Positions 7,455-15,621 of a stretch of DNA of 64,000 nt are shown here, in pieces (positions within the stretch are counted from its first letter, which is position 1; each line of letters opens with the position of its first letter). Origin of the DNA: CAWCTD01 sp963798455 (lineage in GTDB: Bacteria; Acidobacteriota; Terriglobia; Bryobacterales; Bryobacteraceae); NCBI GenBank assembly GCA_963798455.1, contig CAWCTD010000003.1:868001-932000 (forward strand), written 5' to 3'. The translations under genes were made by a program, and so were the position numbers. The notes below the pieces were generated by a model, which worked only from the letters and a program-made list of their open reading frames with translations, was not told where the DNA came from and did not search any database.

Positions 7455-9065
7455 TTACCCCAACTGGATCGGTCCTTCGCTCGAGGAGAGCGTCGCCACC
7501 AGTCTCTCCATCCGTTGCCCGGCCTTCAATACAGCCATCCCCAGCGCGAACCTGTAGAACAGAGCGCCCAGAAGCGCGGCCAACCCCAGCACCCCAAAGA
7601 AAGCCGCCTGGCTGTGGAAGGCATACCTTGCGCCGTAGGCCAGCAATACGGGAGCCGACAGCACCGGCAGCAACAGCAACAGAAGGATGCGAATCGTGGG
7701 CGCGGAGCCCGCGCCCGTGGCCTTTTCGGGACTGACCGCCCGCGGATAGTAGACCGAGGCCAGGTTACCCGCCGCCATCGCGTAAACACACAGGACCGCC
7801 GGTGCCAGGTAAGCTTCCGCGACCCTGCCGGGGCTCACCGGGAGCCGAAGTAAGGTCCATACGATGACCACGCCCGTGATTTCCAAGAGCACAAATATCG
7901 CGGCGGCAAGGTTCTTTCCAACCATCACCCAGGGGAGGGAGGGCGGCTGCAGGAAGTACAGTTGGACTGCGGCGCGGTCGGTCCCAAAGATGTTCCAGAA
8001 GATCACATCGCCCAGCAGCAGCAACGCGTAGCCGCACAACAGCGTCAGTTGGTAAGAAGGCGGCTCGCCGCCGGACGACCTCGTTCGCAGCACCAGCGGC
8101 AGGAAGATGAGAACGCCGAAGGTGAAGCCCATAATGAAGAGCAGCCGGAAGCGTGGTGATCGAACCAGCGAGCGCATCTCTTTTTCCACGATCGCCGCCA
8201 GCGGATCCGAAAGAAACCTGGAGGGAAGGCGGTAGACCGGGTCGAGTTTCGAGCCGGACCGCCCCGGCAGCCGTTTGCCGACCGCTTCCGCCCCAGCCTC
8301 AAACCCCAGACTCCGCCTGAACTGCCGTCGCCCGTACCACCACGCGGCGACCGTCCACAACAAAGCCACTGCCCAGACGGAGGCGGAGGGATGGCCCAGC
8401 GCCAGGCTGGCGGTTGCCGACCAGGGCCACCATGGGCCCCAAAGCGCCGCCGCCGCTTCGCGCAGGCGGGCGGGCACACCCATCACCGCCAGAAGCTGGG
8501 GCAGCGCCGCCGCCGTTACCAGCAGAATCACCAGCAGCTCCCGCAGCCTCCGCCGAGCCAGCCAACGTTCGATCTGGCACCTGAGCCCGGCCGCCAGCAG
8601 CAGGTTGAACAGCACGAAGACCGCCAGGCCCGCTGGCGCGCTCTTGACCCGCACCGCCGGATTCAAGACTAGACCGCAGGCCACGCCTGAGGCCAGCAGC
8701 AACATCTCGATACACGCGCTGGTCCGCAGCAGCACCTCCACCGCGAACAAGTGAGCCGATGGAATCGGGTATGCCAGCAGTTTCTTCAGGTCAACAGAAG
8801 CGCCCTGCGATGCCAGCAACAGCGGCGTCGCCTGCCAGTACAAGGTCATGAAGAGCAGGCCTCTCGACAGGAAGCTTCCCAGAAAGATTTCGCTACCCGG
8901 CTCGGCCGCCAGTGAACCCGCAAGCAGGGACAGCGCCAGCCAGCCCCCGTACCACCCGACGAGCACCAGGCCGGACAATATCGATCCCAGCTTGCCGCTG
9001 CCACGCAGGTGGTGGGCGAACGTTCGCCGCTGCGCCCACAGGATGGCGCGGATCTGCGCGGTCAT
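7455..9065 (-). CDS. ABC-2-type exporter membrane protein
   Basis: 536 aa, start ATG at 9065, four bases after the ATPase gene. Many hydrophobic segments are arranged in two halves separated by a long cytoplasmic stretch (about 240-300, GAEAVGKRLPGRSGSKLDP through EKEMRSLVRSPRFRLL). The EKEMRSLVRSPR motif before a membrane helix is characteristic of large ABC-2-like permeases. With the adjacent ATPase it forms an ABC exporter, probably for a lipid, peptide or drug; the substrate is unknown. The gene is convergent with the OYE-type gene, with 32 bases between the two stop codons. Confidence 0.85.
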   Translation of the reverse strand: MTAQIRAILWAQRRTFAHHLRGSGKLGSILSGLVLVGWYGGWLALSLLAGSLAAEPGSEIFLGSFLSRGLLFMTLYWQATPLLLASQGASVDLKKLLAYPIPSAHLFAVEVLLRTSACIEMLLLASGVACGLVLNPAVRVKSAPAGLAVFVLFNLLLAAGLRCQIERWLARRRLRELLVILLVTAAALPQLLAVMGVPARLREAAAALWGPWWPWSATASLALGHPSASVWAVALLWTVAAWWYGRRQFRRSLGFEAGAEAVGKRLPGRSGSKLDPVYRLPSRFLSDPLAAIVEKEMRSLVRSPRFRLLFIMGFTFGVLIFLPLVLRTRSSGGEPPSYQLTLLCGYALLLLGDVIFWNIFGTDRAAVQLYFLQPPSLPWVMVGKNLAAAIFVLLEITGVVIVWTLLRLPVSPGRVAEAYLAPAVLCVYAMAAGNLASVYYPRAVSPEKATGAGSAPTIRILLLLLLPVLSAPVLLAYGARYAFHSQAAFFGVLGLAALLGALFYRFALGMAVLKAGQRMERLVATLSSSEGPIQLG

Positions 9066-9069
9066 TTGC

Positions 9070-9828
9070 CTACAGCCACTCCAGTTTCTCGGATGTTCGC
9101 TCGGCCCCGATCACTTTGACAAAGACATCTTCGAGCGTCTGTGCCGCATCCTTCAGCTCGCCGATGCTCCGGTCCAAGACCAGCTTTCCCTCGTGGATGA
9201 TGGCCACCCTATCGCAAAGCCTTTCCACTACTTCCAACACGTGGGAGGTCAGGAACACGGTGGCGCCTTGCCTCACCTGATCGAGCAGAATATCTTTCAT
9301 CAGCCGGGCGCCGACCGCATCCACGCCTTCGAAGGGTTCGTCCAGAAGGAAGAGCTCGGGACGGTGGATCAGCGCCGCCGCCATGGCCACGCGCTTGCGC
9401 ATTCCTTTGGAATAACCCGCAATCAGCTTCGACGTTTCCGTGTCCAGTTCGAACAGCGCCAGCAGCTCGCGGGCGCGCTCGCGCGCCACGACCCTCGCCA
9501 GCCCGTACATGCGGCCCACGAACTCCAGGAATTCCGGACCGGTCAGCCGGTCGAACAGCAGCGACTCCTCCGGCACCAGGCCGATCCGCCTCTTGATCTC
9601 CACGGCTTCGTCCGGCATGGTCCTGCCGAGCAGTTCCATGCCGCCCGAGCTCGGTTGCACCAGGCCCGTCAACATGCGGATCGTGGTTGTCTTTCCCGCG
9701 CCGTTGGGTCCCAGAAAGCCGAAGAAACAACCCCGGGGCACTTGCAGCGAGAGGCCGTTGACGGCGGCCTTGTCGCCATACAGTTTCTTCAACTCCGTCA
9801 ACCGGATGGCCGGGGACGAGGCTTGCAT
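9070..9828 (-). CDS. ABC transporter ATP-binding protein
   Basis: 252 aa. Walker A is GPNGAGKTTTIRML (about 39-52), the signature is YSKGMRKRVAMAAAL (about 139-153) and Walker B is LFLLDEPFEGVDAVGAR. The H-loop is in FLTSHVLEVVERL. All catalytic elements are intact. It is the first gene of a two-gene minus-strand operon with the ABC-2-type permease downstream (gap four bases). The DEPFEGVDA form, with EG rather than SG or TG after the DEPF, is common in this exporter subfamily. The 138 bases between its start and the next plus-strand gene must hold both divergent promoters. Confidence 0.92.
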   Translation of the reverse strand: MQASSPAIRLTELKKLYGDKAAVNGLSLQVPRGCFFGFLGPNGAGKTTTIRMLTGLVQPSSGGMELLGRTMPDEAVEIKRRIGLVPEESLLFDRLTGPEFLEFVGRMYGLARVVARERARELLALFELDTETSKLIAGYSKGMRKRVAMAAALIHRPELFLLDEPFEGVDAVGARLMKDILLDQVRQGATVFLTSHVLEVVERLCDRVAIIHEGKLVLDRSIGELKDAAQTLEDVFVKVIGAERTSEKLEWL

Positions 9829-9966
9829 GATCCTCTCTATCCTAGTGGAAGCACGGCTGGCGCTGCCGGGGGCGCCACCAGAGACGCACAGATTGAGCGC
9901 ACGTCCGCCTGTCCCGCCACGCTCAAGCCGACTCTGCTAGCATGTATCCGAAGGTTCCTTAATTAG

Positions 9967-10509
9967 ATGATGCCTCCACAGCGCGGATCCAAGTTCATTT
10001 GGCTGACGTCAGCGGTACTTTGCTGCCTCGTTTCATCAGCTTGCTCCTCGGACCGGCCGGCTATCCGCCTCCACGCGATGGGCGAGAGGGCCGAAGCCGG
10101 TCTGGTCGTCTACAACGTTCTCGAGTCCACTTGGAAGACTCAGCTTGGCGAGGCCCTCAGTGCGCGCATGCCCCACGACCGGTTCTTGCTGCTGCGCCTC
10201 AGCGTGACCAACGGCAGCGCCCGAGAAGTGTCCATCCCCTTGACCACTCTGATCTCAGCCGATGGGAGGGAATTCGCGGAGCTGTCCGATGGAACCGGCG
10301 TGGACGACTGGTTCGGCATGCTGCGAAGATTGAAGCCCAACGAGACGACCTTCGGGTGGGTGCTGTTCGACGCGCCTCGGGGGGACTATCAGCTTCGGGT
10401 CTCCGACGACGCCTTCGATCCGGCGGACGCGAAGCTGGCATTGATTCAGATCCCCCTTCGGCTTGCGGACAAGTCCGACTACTTGCCGGAATCGAAACCG
10501 AATCGCTGA
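9967..10509 (+). CDS. Exported lipoprotein with DUF4352-like domain
   Basis: 180 aa. A hydrophobic N-terminal stretch ends in a lipobox (CLVSSAC, Cys at about residue 26), so the protein should be lipid-anchored. The rest resembles the DUF4352/immunoglobulin-like fold: FLLLRLSVTNGSAREVSIP followed by LISADGREFAEL, then LKPNETTFGWVLFDAPRGDYQLRV. Two ATG codons open the frame (9967 and 9970). It is followed six bases later by another exported protein, so the two probably form an operon. Its biological role is unknown; DUF4352 domains are generally extracytoplasmic binding or structural modules. Confidence 0.75.
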   Translation: MMPPQRGSKFIWLTSAVLCCLVSSACSSDRPAIRLHAMGERAEAGLVVYNVLESTWKTQLGEALSARMPHDRFLLLRLSVTNGSAREVSIPLTTLISADGREFAELSDGTGVDDWFGMLRRLKPNETTFGWVLFDAPRGDYQLRVSDDAFDPADAKLALIQIPLRLADKSDYLPESKPNR

Positions 10510-10515
10510 GAGATT

Positions 10516-11358
10516 ATGTGCATCCTCGCTCTGGTGGCCGCTTTGGCGTCGTCGGCGGCGTGGGCGCAGGCGCCCGCAAAGCCGCCGGTCATCGCTAACG
10601 CCACCATCCGACAGTATGAGGACGGTCCATCCGTCCCCGCCGGGCACCAGTTCATACCGGGCGAGACCGTGTTCCTCAGTTTCGAGGTCCAGGGCTACAG
10701 CGTTTCTTCCGAAGGCAAGGTGCTGCTGACCTACCGCATCGAGACCCTGGATTCCGATGGGGTGCCCTTGGTCGAACCGGAGACCGGCAGGATAGAGACC
10801 GAAATCAGCGATCTGGATAAGGATTGGCTTCCGAAGGTGCGCTATAGTTGCCTCATCCCCCCTCACGCGCTGCCAGGAAAGTTCCGGATCATAGCGCTGG
10901 TCAGGGACGGACGAACGGCGCTGGACGCGAAGACGGAAGCAACCTTTACCGTGCAGGGCCGCGCGGTGGATACCAGCGGGCCGTTCTCCGTCCGTAATGT
11001 TCGCTTTCTGCGCTCGGAAGACGACCGCACGCCGCTCACTGCCGCAGCGTACAGGCCGGGAGACGCGCTGTGGGCGCGCTTCGACATCACCGGCTTCAAG
11101 TCAGGGGAGAAGAACCACATCGATGTAGTGTACGGCATCTCCATCGTGAGTCCCTCCGGCAAAGTGCTGTACTCCGAGCCGGAAGCGGCCTCCGAAGAGG
11201 ACGCCCCGTTCTATCCCAGGCGATACGTCCCGGGAGTCGTGAGCCTGACCGTGCAGCCAAAGACCACCCCGGGTGAATACGCCCTGATCGTCACGGCCCG
11301 CGACGAAGTCGGCAAGCAGACCTGCGAAGGCCGTGGCGTCTTCCGGGTCGAGCAATGA
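10516..11358 (+). CDS. Secreted protein of unknown function with two beta-sandwich-like halves
   Basis: 280 aa, ATG at 10516, with a cleavable-looking signal peptide (ILALVAALASSAAWAQ, cleavage near residue 19). The mature part has two similar halves: residues about 38-140 (FIPGETVFLSFEVQGY through PGKFRIIALVRD) and about 150-278 (YRPGDALWARFDITGF through PGEYALIVTARDEVG). Both follow a pattern of GDxLxxxFxI, VxYGI/LTYRIE and PGxYxL-V-RD, suggesting an internal duplication of an Ig-like domain. The function is unknown. It sits between a lipoprotein and a glycosidase-like protein on the same strand, so a cell-surface role is likely. Confidence 0.75.
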   Translation: MCILALVAALASSAAWAQAPAKPPVIANATIRQYEDGPSVPAGHQFIPGETVFLSFEVQGYSVSSEGKVLLTYRIETLDSDGVPLVEPETGRIETEISDLDKDWLPKVRYSCLIPPHALPGKFRIIALVRDGRTALDAKTEATFTVQGRAVDTSGPFSVRNVRFLRSEDDRTPLTAAAYRPGDALWARFDITGFKSGEKNHIDVVYGISIVSPSGKVLYSEPEAASEEDAPFYPRRYVPGVVSLTVQPKTTPGEYALIVTARDEVGKQTCEGRGVFRVEQ

Positions 11359-11374
11359 ACGCGAGGTAGAGTCC

Positions 11375-13171
11375 ATGCACCGTCTCTCTTGGGCCGCGGC
11401 CCTGGCTTTCCTTCTCCCGCTGGTTTCGTCCGGCCAGAAAGCCGTCGTCACCGGCGAAACGAAAGTGTGGCATGAGACCACCGTCACTTTCGAGGGTCCC
11501 GCTACCAGCGAGGACGCAACTCCGAATCCGTTTCGCGACTACCGCTTGAACGTGACCTTCCGGCACGCCGGCACGGGGACCAGTTACACGGTGCCCGGCT
11601 ACTTCGCCGCCGACGGCAACGCGGCCGAAACGTCGGCCACCGCCGGGAACAAGTGGCGGGTCCACTTCACTCCGGACCGCGAGGGCGAATGGCGTTATAC
11701 GACCTCGTTCCGCTCCGGCAGTGACGTGGCCCTGAGCCTTGACCAAAGTGCCGGCTCAGCGGCCGGCTTCGACGGCGCCTCCGGATCATTCCGAGTGGCG
11801 CGGTCAGACAAAAAAGCCCCTGACTTCCGCGCCAAAGGCCTCTTGCAGTATGCCGGCGCGCACTACCTGAGGCACGCAGGCAACGGCGAGTACTACCTTA
11901 AGGGCGGCGCCGACAGCCCGGAGAACTTTCTGGCGTATGGCGACTTCGACGGCACATACGACACCGACGCCGACTCCGGCAGTTATCGCGAAGTGGGCAT
12001 CTTTCTCCATAAGTACGGGCCGCACGAGAAGGACTGGAAGGCCGGCGACCCTTCCTGGAAGGGAGGGAAGGGCAAGGCCATCATCGGCGCGCTGAACTAC
12101 CTTGCCGGAAAGGGCATGAACAGCGTTTACTTCCTCACTTACAATCTCGACGGGGGCGACGGCCGCGACACCTGGATGTGGACGGGGCCCAAGGTGAGGG
12201 ACCGCTTCGACGCCAGCAAGCTCGACCAGTGGGACATCGTCTTCGGCCACATGGACCGGCTGGGCATCATGCTCCACGTCGTGACACAGGAGACGGAGAA
12301 TGACCGCGCGCTGGGAGGCGGTCCCGGCCTGAACCCGGTCCGTATGCTCTACTACCGCGAGCTGGTGGCGCGCTTCGCCCATCATCTCGCTGTCATGTGG
12401 AATCTGGGCGAGGAGAACAACACTCCCGACCCCGACCGGAAGGCGATTGCCCGCTATATCCGGGCGCTCGATCCATACCGCCACCCCATCACCGTGCATA
12501 CGTATTCGAACAAGGCGCTGGACTTTTACAACGGCATCCTGGGTGATCCCAACTTTGAGGCGTCTTCGATCCAGAGCACCATCGACCGGTACAACCGCGA
12601 AGCGATCGAACTGCGCCAGCGCTCCGCCAAGGCGGGCCGGAAGTGGGCCATCTTCGGCGACGAGCAGAATCCGTCCACGCATGGCGTTCTCCCCGACGCC
12701 GATGACGCCAGTCACAACCAACCGCGCCAGCAGGCATTGTGGGGCAACCTCATGGGCGGGGGCTCCGGCGTCGAGTGGTACTTCGGCAGCAAGTTCCCGA
12801 ACATGGACATCAATTGCGAGGACTGGCGGTCGCGAGATCGCATGTGGGACCAGACCCGCTACGCCCTGGAGTTCTTCCATGGACACCTTCCGTTTTGGGA
12901 GATGGAGCCGGCGAACGCACTTGCGACCACGGGCGAGGCCCGCGTTCTGGCCAAGCCCGGCCGGGTCTATGCCGTCTACCTGCCCAAGGGCGGCGGCGTA
13001 ACGCTGAACCTCGCCGAGGGATACTACGACGTGCGCTGGTACAACCCGCGCGCCGGTGGTGCGCTCCAATCGGGAAGTGTCCGGACCGTCCGAGGCAACG
13101 GCGCGGCCGCGCTCGGCAATCCTCCCTCCGACCCCGACCTGGACTGGGCCGCACTGGTGACGAGGAAGTAG
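11375..13171 (+). CDS. Secreted DUF5060-domain glycoside-hydrolase-like protein
   Basis: 598 aa from ATG 11375; the frame is open further upstream but there it overlaps the previous gene, and the signal peptide (LSWAAALAFLLPLVSSGQ) fits this start. Residues about 28-150 match the DUF5060 N-terminal beta-sandwich (VWHETTVTFEGPATSE, then FTPDREGEWRYTTSF). The remainder looks like a TIM barrel of the DUF4038/putative-collagenase-like group: GMNSVYFLTYNLDGGDG, WDIVFGHMDRLGIMLHVV, VMWNLGEENN (probable acid/base Glu) and WAIFGDEQNPSTHG (probable nucleophile Glu). Relatives are predicted polysaccharide-active enzymes. The 17-base gap to the preceding gene suggests co-transcription. Confidence 0.82.
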   Translation: MHRLSWAAALAFLLPLVSSGQKAVVTGETKVWHETTVTFEGPATSEDATPNPFRDYRLNVTFRHAGTGTSYTVPGYFAADGNAAETSATAGNKWRVHFTPDREGEWRYTTSFRSGSDVALSLDQSAGSAAGFDGASGSFRVARSDKKAPDFRAKGLLQYAGAHYLRHAGNGEYYLKGGADSPENFLAYGDFDGTYDTDADSGSYREVGIFLHKYGPHEKDWKAGDPSWKGGKGKAIIGALNYLAGKGMNSVYFLTYNLDGGDGRDTWMWTGPKVRDRFDASKLDQWDIVFGHMDRLGIMLHVVTQETENDRALGGGPGLNPVRMLYYRELVARFAHHLAVMWNLGEENNTPDPDRKAIARYIRALDPYRHPITVHTYSNKALDFYNGILGDPNFEASSIQSTIDRYNREAIELRQRSAKAGRKWAIFGDEQNPSTHGVLPDADDASHNQPRQQALWGNLMGGGSGVEWYFGSKFPNMDINCEDWRSRDRMWDQTRYALEFFHGHLPFWEMEPANALATTGEARVLAKPGRVYAVYLPKGGGVTLNLAEGYYDVRWYNPRAGGALQSGSVRTVRGNGAAALGNPPSDPDLDWAALVTRK

Positions 13172-13189
13172 GCTGTCCGATTCCCGTGA

Positions 13190-13288
13190 GAGGGAGCGGT
13201 TTCCTCCGCCGCTACCTTTTCTATTGCCGCTTTTTCGCACTCGCAGCGCCGCTGTGTACGGCATCGATGCGCACCTGATCGATGTGGA
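13190..13288 (+). pseudogene. 5' fragment of a comM/yifB gene (upstream extra copy)
   Basis: From the TTG at 13224 the frame reads MPLFRTRSAAVYGIDAHLI and DVE, then departs. This equals the N-terminus of the intact comM that starts at 14041. The last 50 bases (13239-13288) are identical to 14056-14105, and upstream similarity continues at a lower level through the TTG start to a shared GTGAGAGGG. Both copies keep TTG at the same distance (15 bases) before the identical block. After 13288 the sequence switches abruptly to the region ahead of the toxin-antitoxin pair. It is either a duplicated 5' end or the original comM start cut off by an insertion. Confidence 0.85.
13239..13288 (+). repeat. 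50-base direct repeat, left copy (within comM 5' end)
   Basis: Identical to 14056-14105, at an offset of 817 bases. It begins ACTCGCAGCG and ends GATGTGGA, and codes for the TRSAAVYGID segment of ComM in the same frame in both copies. The two repeats bracket the HepT/MntA genes. Recombination between them would remove 817 bases and leave a comM gene with a TTG start. Confidence 0.9.
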
Positions 13289-13337
13289 ATCTACAGCTAC
13301 AGGCTGCGTACCGCCACCCTTCCTGGGCGGCACCAGA

Positions 13338-13685
13338 CTACGGCGCGAGGCGATCGAGCTCTTCAGTCGCCACTTTCTTCAATGCAATCAACTCGCACTG
13401 AACCGTGTGCCAAATCTGAGCCTCGTCGACCGCCTCATACTCGTGCCTGTGGAGGTTCTCCGCGGCAGCGACGGCCGCCCAGTCGATCCTGGGATGTCGG
13501 GCCTTCAACTCCTCCGGCAAGCGCCGTGAGGCCTCCGAGACGATCTCCAACGCCCGTATAACCGCATAGACGGTCTTGCGGTCTCCTGCGAAGGCGGCAT
13601 AGTCCATTCCACTCGCGAACAGCAGAATCGCGTCGATGTTTTCAAGGATGTCGCGCAGCCGCTGAGCCGGCTTCTTAGAAGGCAT
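13338..13685 (-). CDS. HepT-like HEPN (DUF86) protein, putative toxin with altered active site
   Basis: 115 aa. An all-alpha DUF86/HepT protein: DILENIDAILLFASGM, then AVIRALEIVSEASRRLPEEL, then PRIDWAAVAAAENLHRHEYE. HepT toxins are HEPN RNases with an R-x4-H-x-Y motif. Here the aligned positions are Glu76 (in place of the catalytic Arg), Asn77, His81 and Tyr83, so the usual Arg is missing. Tyr83 is the residue that partner MntA proteins AMPylate in characterised systems. The gene overlaps the upstream nucleotidyltransferase by 11 bases in the usual MntA-HepT order. The Arg-to-Glu change suggests reduced or changed RNase activity. The pair lies between comM direct repeats, which suggests recent mobile acquisition. 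Confidence 0.85.
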   Translation of the reverse strand: MPSKKPAQRLRDILENIDAILLFASGMDYAAFAGDRKTVYAVIRALEIVSEASRRLPEELKARHPRIDWAAVAAAENLHRHEYEAVDEAQIWHTVQCELIALKKVATEELDRLAP

Positions 13686-13998
13686 TCACGGATTCGGCCA
13701 GTATGTTGTCGCGCAGCAGTGGCTTCAAGGTCTTGCGGTTGACGATGTCACCGGAGCCCCCAAGCAACCCCGCGATGAACAGCTTGAGTCTCGCGTACTC
13801 AAAGACGCCAATCGGCCGCCGCGGGTCCAGATCGACGAGCACGTCAATGTCACTGTCGTCGCGCGCCTGCCCGCGCGCCACGGATCCGAACACGGCGGCG
13901 TGGCGGACCCCAAACCCGCGCAGTTCGGGCTCATGCGCCCGCAACGTGTTAAGGACTTCGACCAAATCGGGCTGCATCTTCCACCAAGAGTCTACCAT
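13675..13998 (-). CDS. MntA-like minimal nucleotidyltransferase (putative antitoxin)
   Basis: 107 aa (possibly 100 aa from the internal Met8). The nucleotidyltransferase motif is GSVARGQARDDSDIDVLVDL: Gly38-Ser39, then Asp50 and Asp52 (GS-x10-D-x-D), as in MNT antitoxins that AMPylate HepT. The tail DIVNRKTLKPLLRDNIL matches the usual MNT C-terminus. It precedes and overlaps the HEPN gene, as in MntA-HepT (type VII) toxin-antitoxin pairs. Both are minus strand, opposite to comM. Its start lies about 40 bases before the comM start region, so the TA promoter and the comM promoter must face away from each other in a very short stretch. Confidence 0.88.
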   Translation of the reverse strand: MVDSWWKMQPDLVEVLNTLRAHEPELRGFGVRHAAVFGSVARGQARDDSDIDVLVDLDPRRPIGVFEYARLKLFIAGLLGGSGDIVNRKTLKPLLRDNILAESVNAF

Positions 13999-14040
13999 TT
14001 GCGTGAGAGGGCTCAGCCGTATCGGCCACTACCTCATGTA

Positions 14041-15561
14041 TTGCCTCTCTTTCGGACTCGCAGCGCCGCTGTGTACGGCATCGATGCGCACCTGATCGAT
14101 GTGGAGGTGGATCTGTGGGCCACCGGCAACGCCCGCGACTTCGTCATGGTGGGCATGCCGGACACCGCCGTCCGTGAGAGCCGCGAGCGCATCAAGAGCG
14201 CCCTGCTGAACTCGGGCTTCGGCTATCCCAACAAGGCCGTCACCATCAACCTGGCCCCCGCCAACGTGCGCAAAGAGGGCGCCGGGTTCGACCTGCCCAT
14301 GGCCGTGGGCATCCTCGGGGCCATGGGCCAGGCGCCCAAGTCCAACGGACATCTGCTGGTGGGGGAGCTGTCTCTGGACGGCGCCATCCGGCCGGTGCGC
14401 GGCGCGCTCTCCATCGCCGCTTGCGCCCGGGAAAACCACCTGGAAAGCGTCGTCGTCCCGCAGGAGAACGCGGCGGAGGCGGCCGTGGTCGAGGGCGTCC
14501 GCGTGTTCGGCGTGCGGCACATCTCCGAAGTTGTCGCTCTTCTGGAGCAACCCGAGCAGTTCACGGCCGCGCTCCCCACCCCGCCGGCCGCCCGGGAGGC
14601 GGTCCCGTCCGCGTTGGACTTCCGCGATGTCCGCGGCCAGACCACCGCCAAGCGCGCCCTCGAGGTCGCCGCCGCCGGCGTCCACAACGTCCTCATGATC
14701 GGACCGCCAGGCTCCGGGAAGACCATGCTGGCCAAGCGTCTGGCCGGCATTCTGCCGCCGCTCACCTTCCCGGAGGCGCTTGAAACCACTAAGGTTCACA
14801 GCGTTGCGGGGCATCTGGCGCGCGCCGCGGGGCTGCTGTCGGAACGTCCTTTCCGAGCGCCGCACCACACCATCTCCGACGCGGGGTTGATCGGCGGCGG
14901 CATGGGGATTCCCCACCCCGGCGAGGCCAGCCTGGCCAACCACGGCGTGCTCTTCCTGGACGAATTTCCCGAGTTCCCGCGCAACGTGCTGGAGCTTCTG
15001 CGCCAGCCGCTGGAAGACGGCTCGGTCACCATCGCCCGTTCCAGCATGACGTTGTCGTTTCCCGCCAGCTTCATGCTGGTCGCCGCCATGAACCCCTGTC
15101 CGTGCGGCTACTACGGCGACTCGACGCGCGAGTGCCGCTGCACCGGCGGCATCATCCAGCGTTACCTGAGCAAGATCTCCGGGCCCCTGCTCGACCGCAT
15201 CGACCTGCACATTGAGGTGCCTGCCGTGGCCTACAAGGAGATGCGCGCGCAGGAGGCCGGCGAGTCCTCCGCCGACATCCGCCGCCGCGTCGAGCGCGCC
15301 CGCGCCGTCCAGCAGGCGCGCGGCTTCTACAACTCGCAGATCCCCACCCGCCTGCTGCGCAAGCTCTGCGAACTGGACGACGCCGGCGAGCGCACCCTCG
15401 AAATGGCCGTGCGCCGCATGGGCCTCTCCGCCCGCGCCCACGACCGCCTGCTCAAGGTCTCCCGCACCATCGCCGACCTGGGCGGCTCGGACGCCGTCAC
15501 CGCCAAGCACGTCGCCGAAGCGGTGCAGTATCGCAGCCTGGACCGGAACTACTGGAGCTGA
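14041..15561 (+). CDS. comM: ComM/YifB family AAA+ helicase (Mg-chelatase-like), intact copy
   Basis: 506 aa from a TTG start at 14041 (MPLFRTRSAAVYGID), the same length as E. coli YifB. TTG is chosen because no ATG/GTG sits in frame nearby and the truncated copy at 13224 keeps the same TTG. The N-terminal domain (VEVDLWATGNARDFVMVGMP through EVVALLEQPEQF) is followed by the Mg-chelatase AAA+ core with Walker A GPPGSGKTMLAKRL (near 222-235), Walker B VLFLDEFPEF and MNPCPCGYYGD, and a C-terminal domain ending LDRNYWS. ComM of Vibrio and others is a hexameric helicase that promotes branch migration during natural transformation. Partial copies flank it at 13190, 17968, 19318 and perhaps 23359. 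The first 50-base block and the last 170 bases are exact repeats of the flanking copies. Confidence 0.93.
   Translation: MPLFRTRSAAVYGIDAHLIDVEVDLWATGNARDFVMVGMPDTAVRESRERIKSALLNSGFGYPNKAVTINLAPANVRKEGAGFDLPMAVGILGAMGQAPKSNGHLLVGELSLDGAIRPVRGALSIAACARENHLESVVVPQENAAEAAVVEGVRVFGVRHISEVVALLEQPEQFTAALPTPPAAREAVPSALDFRDVRGQTTAKRALEVAAAGVHNVLMIGPPGSGKTMLAKRLAGILPPLTFPEALETTKVHSVAGHLARAAGLLSERPFRAPHHTISDAGLIGGGMGIPHPGEASLANHGVLFLDEFPEFPRNVLELLRQPLEDGSVTIARSSMTLSFPASFMLVAAMNPCPCGYYGDSTRECRCTGGIIQRYLSKISGPLLDRIDLHIEVPAVAYKEMRAQEAGESSADIRRRVERARAVQQARGFYNSQIPTRLLRKLCELDDAGERTLEMAVRRMGLSARAHDRLLKVSRTIADLGGSDAVTAKHVAEAVQYRSLDRNYWS
14056..14105 (+). repeat. 50-base direct repeat, right copy (start of intact comM)
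   Basis: Exact partner of 13239-13288. The sequence beyond it continues as the intact comM reading frame (GGTGGATCTG), whereas the left copy continues into unrelated sequence. Confidence 0.9.
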
Positions 15562-15621
15562 GCTTGAGTTTGCCGCGCAACCGTTGTTCTATAGTGTCTG
15601 GTAGGCGATTGGAGCTGCAAG

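Noticed and set aside
14029..15510. Minus-strand open frame opposite comM
   Set aside because: A Gly/His/Val-rich translation typical of antisense shadows. The repeated part reappears at 17697 and 18897 only because comM itself is repeated.
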